A stretch of 64,000 nucleotides of DNA from Xestospongia muta. Taxonomy: Eukaryota; Porifera; Demospongiae; Haplosclerida; Petrosiidae. Both the position numbers and the translations under genes were made by a program. A model generated the notes under the pieces. It saw only the letters and a program-made list of their open reading frames with translations. It did not search any database and was not told the origin of the DNA. Each line of letters begins with the position of its first letter. Positions within the stretch are counted from its first letter, which is position 1. Positions 12,501-23,032 of this stretch are shown piece by piece. The stretch is from contig OY848926.1 in the NCBI GenBank assembly GCA_963693285.1, positions 5,564,501 through 5,628,500 on the forward strand, in the 5' to 3' direction.

Positions 12501-15500
12501 TTCAGTCCAGACATCACATCTCCAACTATATCTTCATTACAGAAAATAGAGCTCTCACAGTTTCTTAGCTGGGCATCTAAAAATCTTACGAAATGTTTCA
12601 ATTCTGACCAGGAAGGATCTCTTACTCCACATTGACTGTCATTACAACATCAAGTTATAAATTACAATATGAAGGATTATTTTGTTAACTTACGATAAAA
12701 GTATTTGTAGACATTCAACAGGTTTCCCTTCCACTGATTGTAGTCTGTAAGAAAATCTATCAAGTGACACACGTCCTACATGTCTACGTAAATATTGGAA
12801 CACTCGCTGGAAGACAGGACTCCTGAACTCTCCAATATCCATACTACATTTCAAGGAATCTGTAACAAGATATAAAATTAAATATAGTGATCTTTACTAA
12901 CTATCTAATTCATTTTGTATTATCTGTAACACATTTCTTGGTGAGAGACATTCCATTGTTGGTAAAATATCAAGTAGAGCAATAGTACATTTGGCAACTT
13001 TAACTTCACTCTGTAACATTGTAATTGTAATAACAAGAATTAAAATCAATGTTACCTTTGGTACTGTCACTTCAATAGCATATAGGTGAGCTGGATGACA
13101 TCTCCAGATTCTACCCTGACTGTCACAGACTGCTTGAAGTATTAATAGAGAAAACAAAACAGAGTCAATTTGTCTTAATACCTATTGAGTTATTATAAAA
13201 ATAACATCAATGAAAGAGAGTTTAAGAATCTTACACTAGGTGAGATATCTATGTGAAAGATGATTGCTTGTCCACTGTCTTGGTCAGTCATCTTCTCAAA
13301 TGAATGTTTGAGTGCTTGTACAATGGTATCAAATGTGACCTTTGGACCATGAACTGGTATTATAATGTGGTGAGGTCCTTGTTGATCAGTTTTGCTTTCT
13401 AATTCCTCAGTCAAACGTTGAATATATAATGACTTGCCCATGCCTGCCCTATCTGATTTTACCACACGTACATAAGAGCTAATTAGAGAAAATGACATTT
13501 GAAATATCAAAAAATATTTACTTTTCTGGATCAACAACAGAAGCTAGTATTCTTTGTCCGTTAAGTCTACTCTGAGGCCAACTAATAAAATGACTTTTAA
13601 GATATTGAGAAAATTTTATATTAGAGTGAAGAGTAGTAAAAGGTCGTCGATAAAACTGTAGTTTAGAAATCATGTGAGATTTATCCTCCTCTTCATTACT
13701 ACATATGATCACCAACTTGTAGTCTGAGAAATCATAAATAATATTAAACAAGTAAAAGTAGCACTTGTTTACTTCTTTGTCCTTGTGAGCATTCAAATAA
13801 AGTTTTAAGTGCCTTATCACAAACTTGATAGGACAACAACTCAGCATGAACTAAACAAAATATTCTGAAGTGGTTAGGATCTCCCATAGCTCTCTTCCAT
13901 AGTAGAGTAACTTCTTCATCTGTAGTGTGTTCACTACATAAAAGAACTTCTTCATGAGTAGGCAATGGTAGTTTATCATCCTCCATATAAAGAGACAAGA
14001 CAGTCTTTAGAACAGTATCTTTGTGAGAAGTATTATAATAATATTAGTATATTAGATGAAGATACCTGGAGTGGCCACAAGTAAGTTTGGTTCACCAATT
14101 TTGAGTCCATTAGGAAGTTGTCTATTCTGATCAACTAGAGCTAGGATTTAAACATAAATAATGTATCTATAAAAGATTACTATTGCAAAATACCTCTGCA
14201 GTTATTATCAAGTTTTTCAAGAGCTCTACCAAGTTCAACTAGTGAAAGATATTTTTGAGATGATGTATCATTGCGCATAATCTCTATATCGGTAAGACTA
14301 AAAGCATAATATTAAGTTATCACTTCAATACATTATCAACTTACCCTACAGGTGAACAACTCTCAGATCCACCACTAAATTGACGACTATACCATTCTTC
14401 TCTATCCTCAGCCATTCCACTATCTTCAAGTACAACACTATGATGTATACTCCTTGGAAATAGTTCATTATGTTCTTCTGAGTCTTCTTCCAAAAGGTCT
14501 AAATAATCCATAGCTTTCCTTGTGTTATCAGGATATCGTTCTACAGCATCTTTACATTGTTCTAATGGAAATCCAGCTCTCAATAGTTCCTTAACAATGG
14601 GATGATTTTCATCAACTGGTATGTGCTCTCTGATTGTCACCTTTGGTATTGATTTTTTATGCATCACAACCTCTGGTCCTGACTCAATAAAAGGTTCAAA
14701 AGATTGCTGTGTGTTAATTTCATCCATTGTCACATCTTCCTCTATATCATCTGATAGAAAATATTCATCCTCATCACTGGATTCATCTCCTCCAGTTTCA
14801 CTCTCTCTGTCGTTGTCAAAGAAATTAAAATCATCTTGATGTTCACTGCACCATTTGAGAACTGTTTCTTCTAGGTCAGATTTTGCACACCTTTCAAAGG
14901 CAAGAAGGATAAGGTTACTTGAAAAACCATAAGATGTTTTTAAGTTAACTAGTGTAGCCATTTGTTTGTCTGTCAGATCATTTTCATTTAATTGAGGATG
15001 AGGAACAGAAGAAGTGGCTTTCATTACAACATCCAGCATGTCACACTTAGCAATTGCTGATGGCTGGTTGTCAGACACATCAGAACTGTGTGCTATATTC
15101 AGGTCATCATCTAACCCAATAGTGTCTTGAGTAGGGTAGTCTGTAGTAACTTCCATTTCATCATCAACAGAACAGAGTTGATCTTCAACCATTTCTTGAG
15201 TTATTTCTTGTGACAAACACTGCAGTAATGCCATAACTTCTGATTTCAACGATAATTTGTGGTTAGCATCTTTAAAAAGACCTAGCTCATTGCGAAGTTG
15301 TAGAAGTTGTTGGGTTGTATAGTAATTCAGTGGATAGTACTCCTCTCGTTTTTCTGCTATAGTTTTTTTCCATTCTTCAAGATCTTTTTCCATTTTTTGA
15401 AAAATTTCAGTTAGCTGATCTACAACTCCATCAAGTCTACAGGGAAACTTTAGCACCCATCCCATATACTTAATGTGGCCAGTTTGCTGTAATTTACTCA

Positions 15501-18500
15501 AGACATCTGCTATATAGCAAACAGTCTGGAAGACCTAAAGAGTAATTCATTTTATCAATATAAATCCAAGCTAGTCATATAGTACTCAAAATTCTACTCA
15601 CTTTTAAAAAATGATCAACTTGTTCTCTCTCTTCTGACTCACTTCCAGTTATTAAAACAAGTTTGCTCTCCAAATCTCTTAATTCATTTAATGAGTACTT
15701 GAGTTGTGGTAGAGCCTTGTCATGTTGTTCCAAGTCCATTCGAATTAACTGTGACAGCTTTGAATGAACTCCCAGTGCTCGAGACCCTATTGTATAACAT
15801 CCATATTTCTTGATGTTCTTCATTTGACCAAAAGATGACTTCTCTACAGAGCCTTGAGTCTCCTTCACTGATTGATACCAGGCAACACAGTCAGCACAGT
15901 CTTTCTGCAATGACAACTTCATTAGATGAACGTAAATGTGTATCTGCTTACAAACATTTCAGGGAGTGTAGGATAGTGATTCAAAGCGTCCCATAAGGAC
16001 TTGCATCTTTTCACTAGCTCTTTGTAGCCCGTGTGAGGAGGTAGTTGGTAAATAAGTGAGGCAAATCCACTACCAACAGTTCGTAATTTAGACAAACGAT
16101 CATGAGTAAGATCACCCTCTCCACCAGCAGCAGTAGCAAGGGCAATAGTAACAAAATTTTGCAAATCATGCACATCTATTAATGACAAGAGAATATTTGC
16201 TTGGCAAACTATAGAATATGTACCCTTTGTCTCATTCCTGATCCATTTTATAATGTCCTGACTCTTTGCAAATACTTTTAGACATTCAAGTCTTCGAGGA
16301 TCAGAGCTAATACCATGTAAGAACTCTCCAGTTTTAATCAAATCATCAGTAATAAAATCTAAGCTCTCGTCATGTACTGATGTGGTAAACTAATAATGAA
16401 TTAAGCAACATTAATATAAATTGATTTAATAAGAACTCACTTTAGTTGCTAGTCTTTCAACTATGTCAAAGTCTCCATTAAGATCTAGCGTGACCTTCAA
16501 GTCCAAAAAAGCTTCAGCAGCACTTGCATGTTGTCGAAGAGAGCAATATTCCCGCATTCTCTGAACACAACTCTCAATCCATTTGTCATCTGGTATTCCT
16601 GTTTTTCTACAATTACAAATTCCCTTTTCTAACTGTTTAATTTCAAAAATTAGCTTTTTTTCAGTATAGTGATCAAGAAGTTTATCGACTTCAGCTAATC
16701 TAATACTTTTATCTTGTAAACTTTTAAGAAATACACAACACTTCATGAAGACAGGTTCCCAGACATGTTTCACAACATCAACAAGTTGTAGTGGCATATT
16801 CTGTACACCCTTTTTCTCAGCATTCCAGTGATCATTGAAAGTGTTGTTTGGGTATTTTGTAACCAATGCTGTAAAGTCAGATATAATTGGAAACAATGGC
16901 AAAGCAGACTGAAAACTATAAAAGATCATTGTTCTATCAACTTGTTGGCAAAGTGATGAAATCGGTTCTACTTCAAAGTTCTTTTCAAGATCTGCTCTAA
17001 TGTTGTTAAGTTCTATATAAATGAAAGTGAACTCGACATCATTACTATAACAATTGGACTCACCAGGAATATTTAAGTCACTAAGGTGTTGGACAAGTGT
17101 ACTCAGTTCCTTCTGATGTTCTATAAAAGCCTTATACTCACGAAGTCGGGTATTTAATGATTCACTGATATTCTCAAAGGAGAAACTTGGAATAGGAATA
17201 GATGTCTCAAGATTATCACCAGGTTGTTTTTCCTGCGAAGTAATGGCTTCACATAACTTTTGTACTTCTTCTTGCTTGCTACTCAATTTTTTTAAGACTT
17301 CAGCAGTTACAGAACCATCCTGTATAGACAAGCATACACTAGTAAAAATTGTCATGGCAGCATAACAAATTTCTTGATCCCCCATGGTCAAACCTTCTCT
17401 TGAAAATGACTGTTGTCTTTCTGTAAGACAAAAAGTAGTAATTGTAGTAGACATACAATAACATACTGTATATTTTCATAAACCCAGGCCAAAGTTCCCA
17501 TGTCAAAATATCATCAAGAGAGAGGGAGTTCTCAGTTTCAAAATTAGGATACTTCTTTTTTAACATGTCTCCAAGTAAATCCATCATATGCTTTGATTGT
17601 TCTAATTTTTTAAGACTTTCTTCACCTGCCTTTCCTCCCTAAACAGTTTTCATAATTTATAATCAAATATATATCATACTATTTTATACCTCAAGTATAA
17701 GTGTATCCAAGCTATTCTTAACATCTTCCAGAATAGCAGAAACAATTACAAATTTCATATTGTGCTTTTCAGCATGAGTCAATATATCTACCTTCAATTC
17801 AGCTGGTATCTATATTACAGTTATATATTATTGATATGTACAATAGACTTGCTTTTGAAATTCTACTCTTCAGGATTGAAACGACCAAAATATGCCAGTC
17901 TCTTTCAAGATCTGTGGGACAGTCTACAGAAAGAATTTGCTGCCATACCTATAGCATATTTTATTCATCACCAATATCTTAAAAATAAATTTAGTATATG
18001 GCTTACATCAAATTCTTCCTTTTGCTTATAAAGAGTTAATGTATGTCGTAATCCCAGCAAATAATAAGATGAAATTACTTTGTTACCAAACATACTTCCT
18101 CCAATTGTTTTGCGAATACAAATTTCTATTGAGTCATTTAATAATGTGCGAACTTTGTCCTTTGTTATAGTTTTCAATTGTTGAGAATCATCAGAGGATG
18201 TCATAATAAGTGAAAGCAACTTTAAAATCAGTGAAATATTGGTTTTGAATAACATTCCAAAAGAGTCAGTAAATATTCTCAATTTCTCGTTCAAAACATT
18301 TAAAAGGTAACAAACCCCATCCAGAATCTGCTGTGTGTCAAAAAATCTAGTTGCATAAAAATAAATTTAAACAATGCCATAAAGAGCCAAAAAAGTATAC
18401 CTTGAAGCAGAAGGTTCAGTCAAAATTTTATTAATCTGACAATGAAGTTTAGAAAGGAGTATTTGACTTTGTTTTGCCTACCATGCAATGAATATTAGCA

Positions 18501-21500
18501 TATTGAGTACATGAACATTAATTACATGCTTACATCATCAACTGTAAGCTGTGAATTTTGCTTATGATCAAATGCTAGTCTTGCTACTCCATAATAAGGA
18601 GGAATAACTTCAAATAAGGACTCATACTCTCCTACTGGACATGTATGTAGCAAGTTTGGTAATAGCAATGGATCAAGAAGAAAGACTGGTTTCATTTCCA
18701 AGTAAACAGTTTTGATGGTCCTATAATTTAAAGATTACATGTTATATATCTATGTAAGACATACCATACCCTGGTTTTGCTTTCTGAGCAGTAGATTGAA
18801 GCTGAGCCAAAGGGAAATCAGTTGATCCAAACCATTTTATTGATTGTGGGTCTCTTTCTGGCTTCCCAAATGGTTCACAATCATTTTTAATTAAATGATG
18901 AACTGCCAGCAAATTAAATAAAGTAGATAGGTAATTGTGGCCAATTGATGTTCCCATAAGATGTCCAGAATATTCCACAAAACCTTTCAATAGCAGTTGC
19001 CTATAATATTATGTCATGTCAAGTGCATAAAATTGAGTGTGGACTTAATATATACCTTATTCTTTCATTTTTTGATAAAAAGTCTTTGAGAACATTTAAT
19101 TCAGGACATAATTTTCTATCAATATCTGGCTGAAGAGTGAACAAATGAAAAAGACTAACAGCAGCTTCTTTTGAAATATCTAATTTGATATACTGTAGAC
19201 AACAAACTATCATAGAGGCAGCTATCATTCTTGTATCAGAGCAATTTGTTCCTTCAATCTTTTTGACTACTGAGAGCAATAACTTCTTTAAATCCTATAA
19301 AAAATATTGTTATTGATGACTGAGCAGAATTTCAATAAACTGAGGTTTTATAGGTTATATAACACATGACATACATTTCTGAGATTGTAAAACTTCCATT
19401 CTCTTGTATGGTGATAGGATTTGTTACCTCCATCATGAATAATTGGTGAATACAAACAAGCATGAATATGTGCTATATCCTCAATTAACTCAATTGGATT
19501 TTTGTCAATGATACCAGTTTCCAAAAAAGGAACGTAATCTTCAAAATAAACCTCAAGACATTTTCTCCGTGTGTCTTCCATTGTTGGCATTTGAACAATT
19601 TTTGGATGGGTGTCAACATTTCTTCTTCCAGATCCAGATGATACTCCAAAAAAACCTTTTAAAAAAGTTTTTGCTCTTTCAAAATAGCTTTCCTCCTGAG
19701 CTACAGCAACTTGTGCTGGGTAAATCATAGTGTCAAACTGATGGTAGTCTCCTAAAAATAAAGTAATAAAATCTGCCAACTAAATATTATTTACTTAGAG
19801 GTAATTGTCGATATTCAAGTGGAACTTTGAGGACACGATTAGCAAAATCAGCAGGAATATCCCCATAAGTACTGTATATGTACTCATATATAGCATGTTG
19901 GTATCCTGCATTGATAGTCTTGGGTGTATAAACACAGTATTTGTAAGGGATTTCACCAGAAATTTGCATACAGTTGACTTTCAAAACATAAGTCATCTTA
20001 AACAATCCAGCTGTTTTGTCTCTAAAAACAAGATGGCAATAAAAACATTAAAAAAATTCATAATGAACTAACCTGATCGCATCCATAGGTCCAAAATCAC
20101 AATTCCAGTTTCCTAATCTATCACTTCCAAATCGGATGAATACCTGTGATTCCTCATCATACTCCCACAATGTAGAGGGCAAAAGAGCATGAAAAACAAC
20201 ATTCATCATATCTTTTGGATTACCTTTCAAACCACTAGGTGGGTCAGACCACTGACATGGCCTATACGACTACTGATTAAGATAATTAATGAAACAAACA
20301 CTACCTGTTAATAATGGATGATTTTTTCCCATCTCCAATCCTTTTAGATGACCTTTTTGCATGTTCCTCCTCATATTTATCTTTTAAAGCAAAGACTTTA
20401 TCATTGCTTTTCCCAGAATCTGAAGAAACATCAGGCTCTATTCCATATGATTGATTCTCAAGCGAAACAAGATTCTATATGGAATGATAAAAAGATTAAA
20501 GATTGTAAAGATATTCATACCTGGCTAGCATCTGACTGTCTTTCTTGTGCTCCATTTGTCTTATTAATTATTTTATCATGTGGACTAGGAGAAGATATGG
20601 AATGATCTGAATCTGATTCCGCTCCAATATAAAGAGGGTCAAGTGAAGTAGATTCTAAGGGAAGTTTTTGTGCTTCAGAAACAGATGATGGAGGAGTGCA
20701 AAAGTTATCATTATCCCGGGCAGGCATTTCAGAAATATTGACACTATCATTACTTCCTTGATTTTCTTTCTCTGATGCTTTGGTTTTCTCTGTTACATGG
20801 GAGCTAGAATGTTTAACAAGAGGAGTGGTAGAGAATGAATGAGTATCAACATTTGTAGAAGTTCCATCACTGGCATTGTTGTCTCTCTTTTTGGACATGG
20901 GTGGCTGAGATTCATCTTGAGCTGTTTCTGAATCCGTTTTTTTTCTTTTTCTTTCTTGATTTTGTTTGCTTATGTCAGTGATACCTTCATTTAATTCTTC
21001 TTTTGGACATGTATCTTCTTTGTTTAATTCTGAATGAATCATAGGCCTTAGTGACTCCGCTTTGGTCTTATTGAGATCGTTTTCAACTTTGTCAGGATTG
21101 GGTGGACATCCAGACTGGGATGTTACCTCGTTATCTGGAACTTGAGGAAATTGCAGACTGGTTGGTGGTTGAGGTGACACAGAAAATGCTTGATCACTAC
21201 TAGCTGAACCAAATACCATTTGGTTATTTGGAATTAACTTAACCTTAGTTGTGACAGCAGAAGAATTAGAAGGAGATAGGAAACTTGATTGATTACATTC
21301 TATTTCATATGATGGGTCACTAGTAGGCTTACTATTTCCTGAAGGAACCACCTTTTTTTGTTGTACAGCACCTTCCTTTTCAGTAGAATATGAAGTAGCA
21401 CTAGAACTATCACTTGATTCCATAACTTCTGCTTTGCTTTTTTTTTCTGGAATGTCAATAGTTTTTCCATCTGCTGATGACTGACGTTTCCCATTATTCA

Positions 21501-22449
21501 AATGGCTAGAAGGAGGAGGTAGCTGTGGTGGGATCAGAGGAGGAGATGAAGAGGCAGGTAAAGGAGGAGGGAGAAGGTTTATAGTTGAATCAACAAATGG
21601 CAGTGTAGGAAGGTCACTAGGTGGAATATGTGTTTCAATAACACCAACATTATGATCAACATCCATTGCAATGTGATCAATAGGTTGATCGTCTTTTGTA
21701 TGAGACGTCTCCATGGATCCTTCTGAGGTTTGTTTGGAAATAACATGCTGAGGTGGAGTACTACTACCTGATGAATGAGTAACTATAGGTGCCTGTTCTG
21801 ATGAGACATCGGAGTGTGAAGTGGGTAGTAATACCTCTATATTTTTATTATGCTGATGAGGAAGCAATACCATAGGTGATGGTGTAGAATCTGGAATGTA
21901 ATTAGTTCCTTGAAGATGAGAATAATGTGAAGCAGCATGCAGTGAACCAACAAGAGGATTGGGATAGTTAATGGATACTTCTGGTGGTTGATTATCCCAT
22001 CCTTGAACAGGTTGTTGTGGTATAGTACTGTTACTACTTCGAAGTTGGTTTGGTTGATATTCTTGATGTTGGTATGTTTGCTGTTCTTGTTCATGATGGT
22101 ATTGTTGTTGTTGATTTTGTTCTTGTGCTTGTAACCATTTACAATTGTAACACACCGACAAAATTGCAACAAGTCGAGCACCACACTGAGGATTAGTACA
22201 TTGTTTAAAATGTGTCAGACTTAGCAATTGGGAATCTTGCGGTGCAGCACAGAACATACAATATTGAGCATTAGGAAGTAATAATGCAGAACACAATAAA
22301 CATTGCTTTTTCTGAATCTCTTGTTGTGATGCTCCACAGCGAGAACAAAATTGTGCATCTGGAGAACTAAGTGGTTGTTGGCACTCTTTGCAACAACAAT
22401 TTTGTTCCGGAGGAACAGGATTAGGAAATCCTCCAGAATTTTCAGACAT
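962..22449 (-). CDS. RNF213: RNF213-like giant AAA+ E3 ubiquitin ligase, gene A (complete, multi-exon)
   Basis: This is a multi-exon gene on the minus strand with several dozen short introns (CT...AC when read on the + strand). The stop is at 962-964. The start is the ATG at 22449 (MSENSGG), because a polypyrimidine tract and AG acceptor lie just upstream at 22454, so the in-frame ATG at 22488 is intronic. The family is fixed by the AAA3 Walker A GETGCGKTRLIRF, the AAA4 Walker A GKPGSSKSLAKS, the AAA4 Walker B VVVLDEVGLAED, the sensor GISNWALDPAKMNRG, and the RZ finger. Vertebrate RNF213 is a cytosolic ligase linked to lipid droplets, antimicrobial ubiquitylation and moyamoya disease; those roles are family knowledge and not shown here. 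Domain order matches the human protein except that no RING is visible and two UBA-like segments are present. I see no frameshift or stop in the recognised exons. Gene A is the most diverged of the three in its N-terminal arm. Confidence 0.9.
3596..3777 (-). other. Gene A RZ finger (ZNFX1-type zinc finger), two exons
   Basis: Exon 3743-3777 gives FYECPRGHPYFVSE (with two residues from the previous exon). Exon 3596-3693 continues CGRPTQRYNCPQCG and then AIGGQNHQL. The C-x3-H, C, CxxC ligand pattern of the RZ finger is complete. His and Cys seven residues apart correspond to human H4509 and C4516, reported as needed for RZ-dependent ubiquitin transfer. Unlike B and C, gene A has CPRG rather than CPNG and CGS rather than CKC after the last Cys pair. 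Confidence 0.88.
3778..7388 (-). other. Gene A E3 module (no RING visible)
   Basis: Exons encode the helical E3 module between the AAA core and the RZ finger. Landmarks, N to C: RVHHNQC-like FYNCIQAVVARMVENDD near 7270; QFPFFWLVKETIDSKLE near 6600; EEHWIEFYQLYLHDFLRSVH near 6420; ELPLYAVKVAINENNLALPL near 5980; SFFMEVVSSLCFGQPNPPEP near 5400; VDKVPVIRSFLLQLLLEHK near 5270; DDRSLCLLCIQCFE near 5120. The FFMEVVS and VDKVPVIRS segments align with the part of human RNF213 directly after its RING. The exon before them has no Cys/His cluster. Confidence 0.75.
5466..5830 (-). other. Gene A segment where the RING finger would be expected
   Basis: Reading N to C, one exon ends with a helical segment (AIQLFIERIAIKCSLDDNR...FVQYANRIEI). 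The next (about 5531-5634) reads FLKHNQTSLKVETILGIQK, then VLRSLDRDAGKKLRYA, and runs straight into NMQKKIRDCCKSFFMEVVSS. In human RNF213 a C3HC4 RING sits just before the equivalent of KSFFMEVVSS. Here there is no run of paired Cys/His in the exons, nor in the short introns in any frame I could read. Confidence 0.7.
7389..7746 (-). other. Gene A acidic low-complexity linker
   Basis: A Glu/Asp-rich segment of about 120 residues lies between the AAA6 region and the helical E3 module. It starts RERESRIPGKGNVNLEIEDK and ends AEEISVAQENE. It is roughly twice as long as the matching linkers in genes B and C, and its sequence is poorly conserved, as expected for a flexible insertion. No domain is recognised. 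Confidence 0.6.
7747..8880 (-). other. Gene A AAA6 region (degenerate)
   Basis: Segments typical of the last RNF213 AAA module and its extension: GQCGLLIQVTTHSHLLSSQE near 8290-8350, VLCFLLQEFDTEMDFSNKIR near 8170-8220, TLLIIQCDSGHLFGDLIACA near 8040, and GGSWISAHIDDIRAPPE near 7850. No Walker A Gly-Lys-Ser/Thr is present, in line with the non-catalytic AAA6 of vertebrate RNF213. Confidence 0.7.
8881..9690 (-). other. Gene A AAA5 (degenerate ATPase module)
   Basis: Recognisable RNF213 AAA5 motifs: FVLFGSSFPKDREYTQVCRN in the Walker A position, TVILLNLENLYESLYDLLNQ in the Walker B position, and LGLQTHRVKCRVHNDFK. The continuation KFPTPLINRLEKHFVL is at about 8770-8840. The catalytic Lys and Asp-Glu are missing, as in vertebrates. 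The upstream exon near 9600 carries the helical linker LLYWMCEKSKLPPTGPQLQ. Confidence 0.75.
9740..10860 (-). other. Gene A AAA4 (catalytically intact ATPase module)
   Basis: Walker A GKPGSSKS is encoded at 10467-10490, Walker B VVLDEVGLAED at about 10198-10233, and sensor 1 region GISNWALDPAKMNRG at about 9994-10039. All three match vertebrate RNF213 AAA4 almost residue for residue and are complete, so ATP binding and hydrolysis are expected. Introns separate Walker A, Walker B and sensor. Confidence 0.88.
10880..12250 (-). other. Gene A AAA3 (catalytically intact ATPase module)
   Basis: Walker A GETGCGKT is at 11835-11858 and Walker B TVLFFDEANT at about 11578-11605. These are followed by EAIGLIKEVMCDRRIHG, the sensor AACNPYRK near 11470, and RPLVYDFGQLNNATEKDYT near 11200. 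The key Lys, Thr, Asp and Glu are all present. In vertebrate RNF213, AAA3 and AAA4 are the modules that hydrolyse ATP. Confidence 0.88.
12300..14330 (-). other. Gene A AAA1 and AAA2 modules
   Basis: AAA1 is degenerate: GEPNLLVATPG-type start near 14080, then LPLPTHEEVLLCSEHTTDEE near 13950, then DYKLVIICSN near 13710. AAA2 has a complete P-loop, RAGMGKS, at 13430-13450, followed by HHIIIPVHGPKVTFDTIVQA. Vertebrate AAA2 binds ATP tightly without turnover; I infer the same here. Downstream exons to about 12300 carry CHPAHLYAIEVT and the connection to AAA3. Confidence 0.75.
14345..15534 (-). other. Gene A single exon with two UBA-like segments and acidic linker
   Basis: A large exon between the N-terminal arm and AAA1. 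It begins with a helical coiled segment (QLTEIFQKMEKDLEEWKKTI) and then has two UBA-like segments separated by an acidic stretch. Segment 1 is SYGFSSNLILLAFERCAKSD followed by LEETVLKWC; segment 2 is LLRAGFPLEQCKDAVERYPD followed by NTRKAMDYL. Both fit the UBA pattern of Gly-Phe, a central Ala-hydrophobic helix and a last helix with Ala. A ubiquitin-binding role is inference. The domain list I know for human RNF213 has no UBA at this place. Confidence 0.6.
15600..19751 (-). other. Gene A N-terminal arm (helical)
   Basis: Many exons encode a Leu-rich helical arm with no catalytic motifs, matching the position of the RNF213 stalk/arm. Recognisable parts shared with B and C are the VALATAAGGEGD-type segment near 16130, GSGFASLIYQLP near 16050, DLESKLVLITGSESEEREQV near 15650, and VIGGSFFGYS-like IGGSMFGNKV near 18080. 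Identity with B and C is much lower than in the AAA core. The small exon at about 17850-17949, whose minus-strand product is WHILVVSILKSRISK, is the counterpart of an exon end in gene B near 40640; its splice donor (GTCTAT) is weak and the boundary is uncertain. Confidence 0.65.
19795..20261 (-). other. Gene A CBM20-like domain (two exons)
   Basis: Exon 20073-20261 reads VVFHALLPSTLWEYDEESQV and then FIRFGSDRLGNWNCDFGPMD. Exon 19795-20021 continues TYVLKVNCMQISGEIPYKYC. The LGNW motif preceded by a strand ending in Gly, with a later IPYKY strand, is typical of starch/glycogen-binding CBM20 domains. A CBM20 at this position is known for vertebrate RNF213. The key Trp is present here, so glycan binding is plausible. 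Confidence 0.7.
20307..22136 (-). other. Gene A disordered N-terminal region
   Basis: Exon 20521-22453 plus a small exon at about 20307-20474. After the zinc ribbons comes a Q-rich stretch of about 45 residues (near 22040-22120), then a long Ser/Pro/Thr-rich region with Pro runs near 21530 and two basic clusters (QERKRKKTDSE near 20950, MSKKRDN near 20890) that could act as nuclear localisation signals. No folded domain is recognised. Gene A lacks the long glutamine minisatellite of gene B. Confidence 0.65.
22137..22400 (-). other. Gene A triple zinc-ribbon N-terminus
   Basis: Three successive CxxC pairs form double-ribbon-like modules: CKEC...CSRCG, CLLC...CMFCA, and C-x4-C...CYNC. The first starts about 15 residues after the initiator Met. 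Vertebrate RNF213 begins with one such ribbon (C-x2-C...CSQCG). Tandem ribbons of this kind resemble DZANK-type zinc ribbons. Function is unknown. Confidence 0.75.
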
Positions 22450-22453
22450 TATG

Positions 22454-22936
22454 CTAAAATAAGAGAAACATAACAGACAAACTGTCAATCTACACAGATA
22501 TCAATATATTTAACCATATAGTGAGTAGGTTATGACTAATTAAACTTTGGGGTTGAGGTTAGTTATACACCACCCATCTAGAGTAACACTAATGCCGACT
22601 CTAGTCACACACATTTTGTAGTCACGTGATCTTTCAGTACAAGTATTACTTAGAAATGTTTGTCAAGGCTCAGAATTTTCATGATTAGTGCCAGCATCAA
22701 AATTTATCTAAATATTTATTTCACACTGAACTACTTAAGGTCTAGACATTATTTCCTCTTGAGACTATAGACTATAGTATTTACAGTAGACACAGCTAAT
22801 ATCAAACATGTTTAGAGAGGAAAAGGTACTGGTATTCAAAAGAAAGTACTATTATTGTATCCACATTAAAAGAAGGGGAATGAAGAGAATAACATTTAAA
22901 TACTCTTAATGAAAAATACCGAAGAGAAAGACTTAC
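22454..22936 (-). other. 5'UTR intron of gene A
   Basis: The acceptor TTTCTCTTATTTTAG on the minus strand ends at 22454, four bases before the ATG context, and a GTAAGTCTT donor is at 22936. The intron is about 483 bp, far longer than the coding introns. Nothing else is seen in it apart from AT-rich sequence. Confidence 0.55.
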
Positions 22937-23032
22937 CTTTGCTCAGTCTCACAGTATTAATATCAATACAGCGTCCGATTGGCTGAAGACAGAGAGAGTA
23001 CAATAACAGACACAAGAGACTTCTTATGAAGT
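22937..23032 (-). promoter_or_regulatory. Gene A 5'UTR exon and promoter-proximal region
   Basis: The 5'UTR exon begins (in transcription order) somewhere above 22937 and ends at the donor there. A CCAAT box on the minus strand lies at 22978-22982, only about 40 bp upstream of the donor. It may be a true promoter element or chance, since CCAAT boxes usually lie further from the start site. The AGAGACTTCTTATGAAGT block at 23015-23032 is shared with gene B and the left edge of the window. Confidence 0.4.

Noticed and set aside
17762..18031. + strand frame reading SSGLKRPKYASLFQDLWDSL, which looks protein-like and could suggest a transposase piece
   Set aside because: The minus strand gives WHILVVSILKSRISK, which aligns with the gene B arm exon near 40640, so this is the shadow of a gene A exon.
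22450..22488. In-frame ATG at 22488 as start of gene A
   Set aside because: A clear polypyrimidine tract and AG acceptor lie between it and the MSENSGG Met; gene B starts at the matching MSEKSGG.
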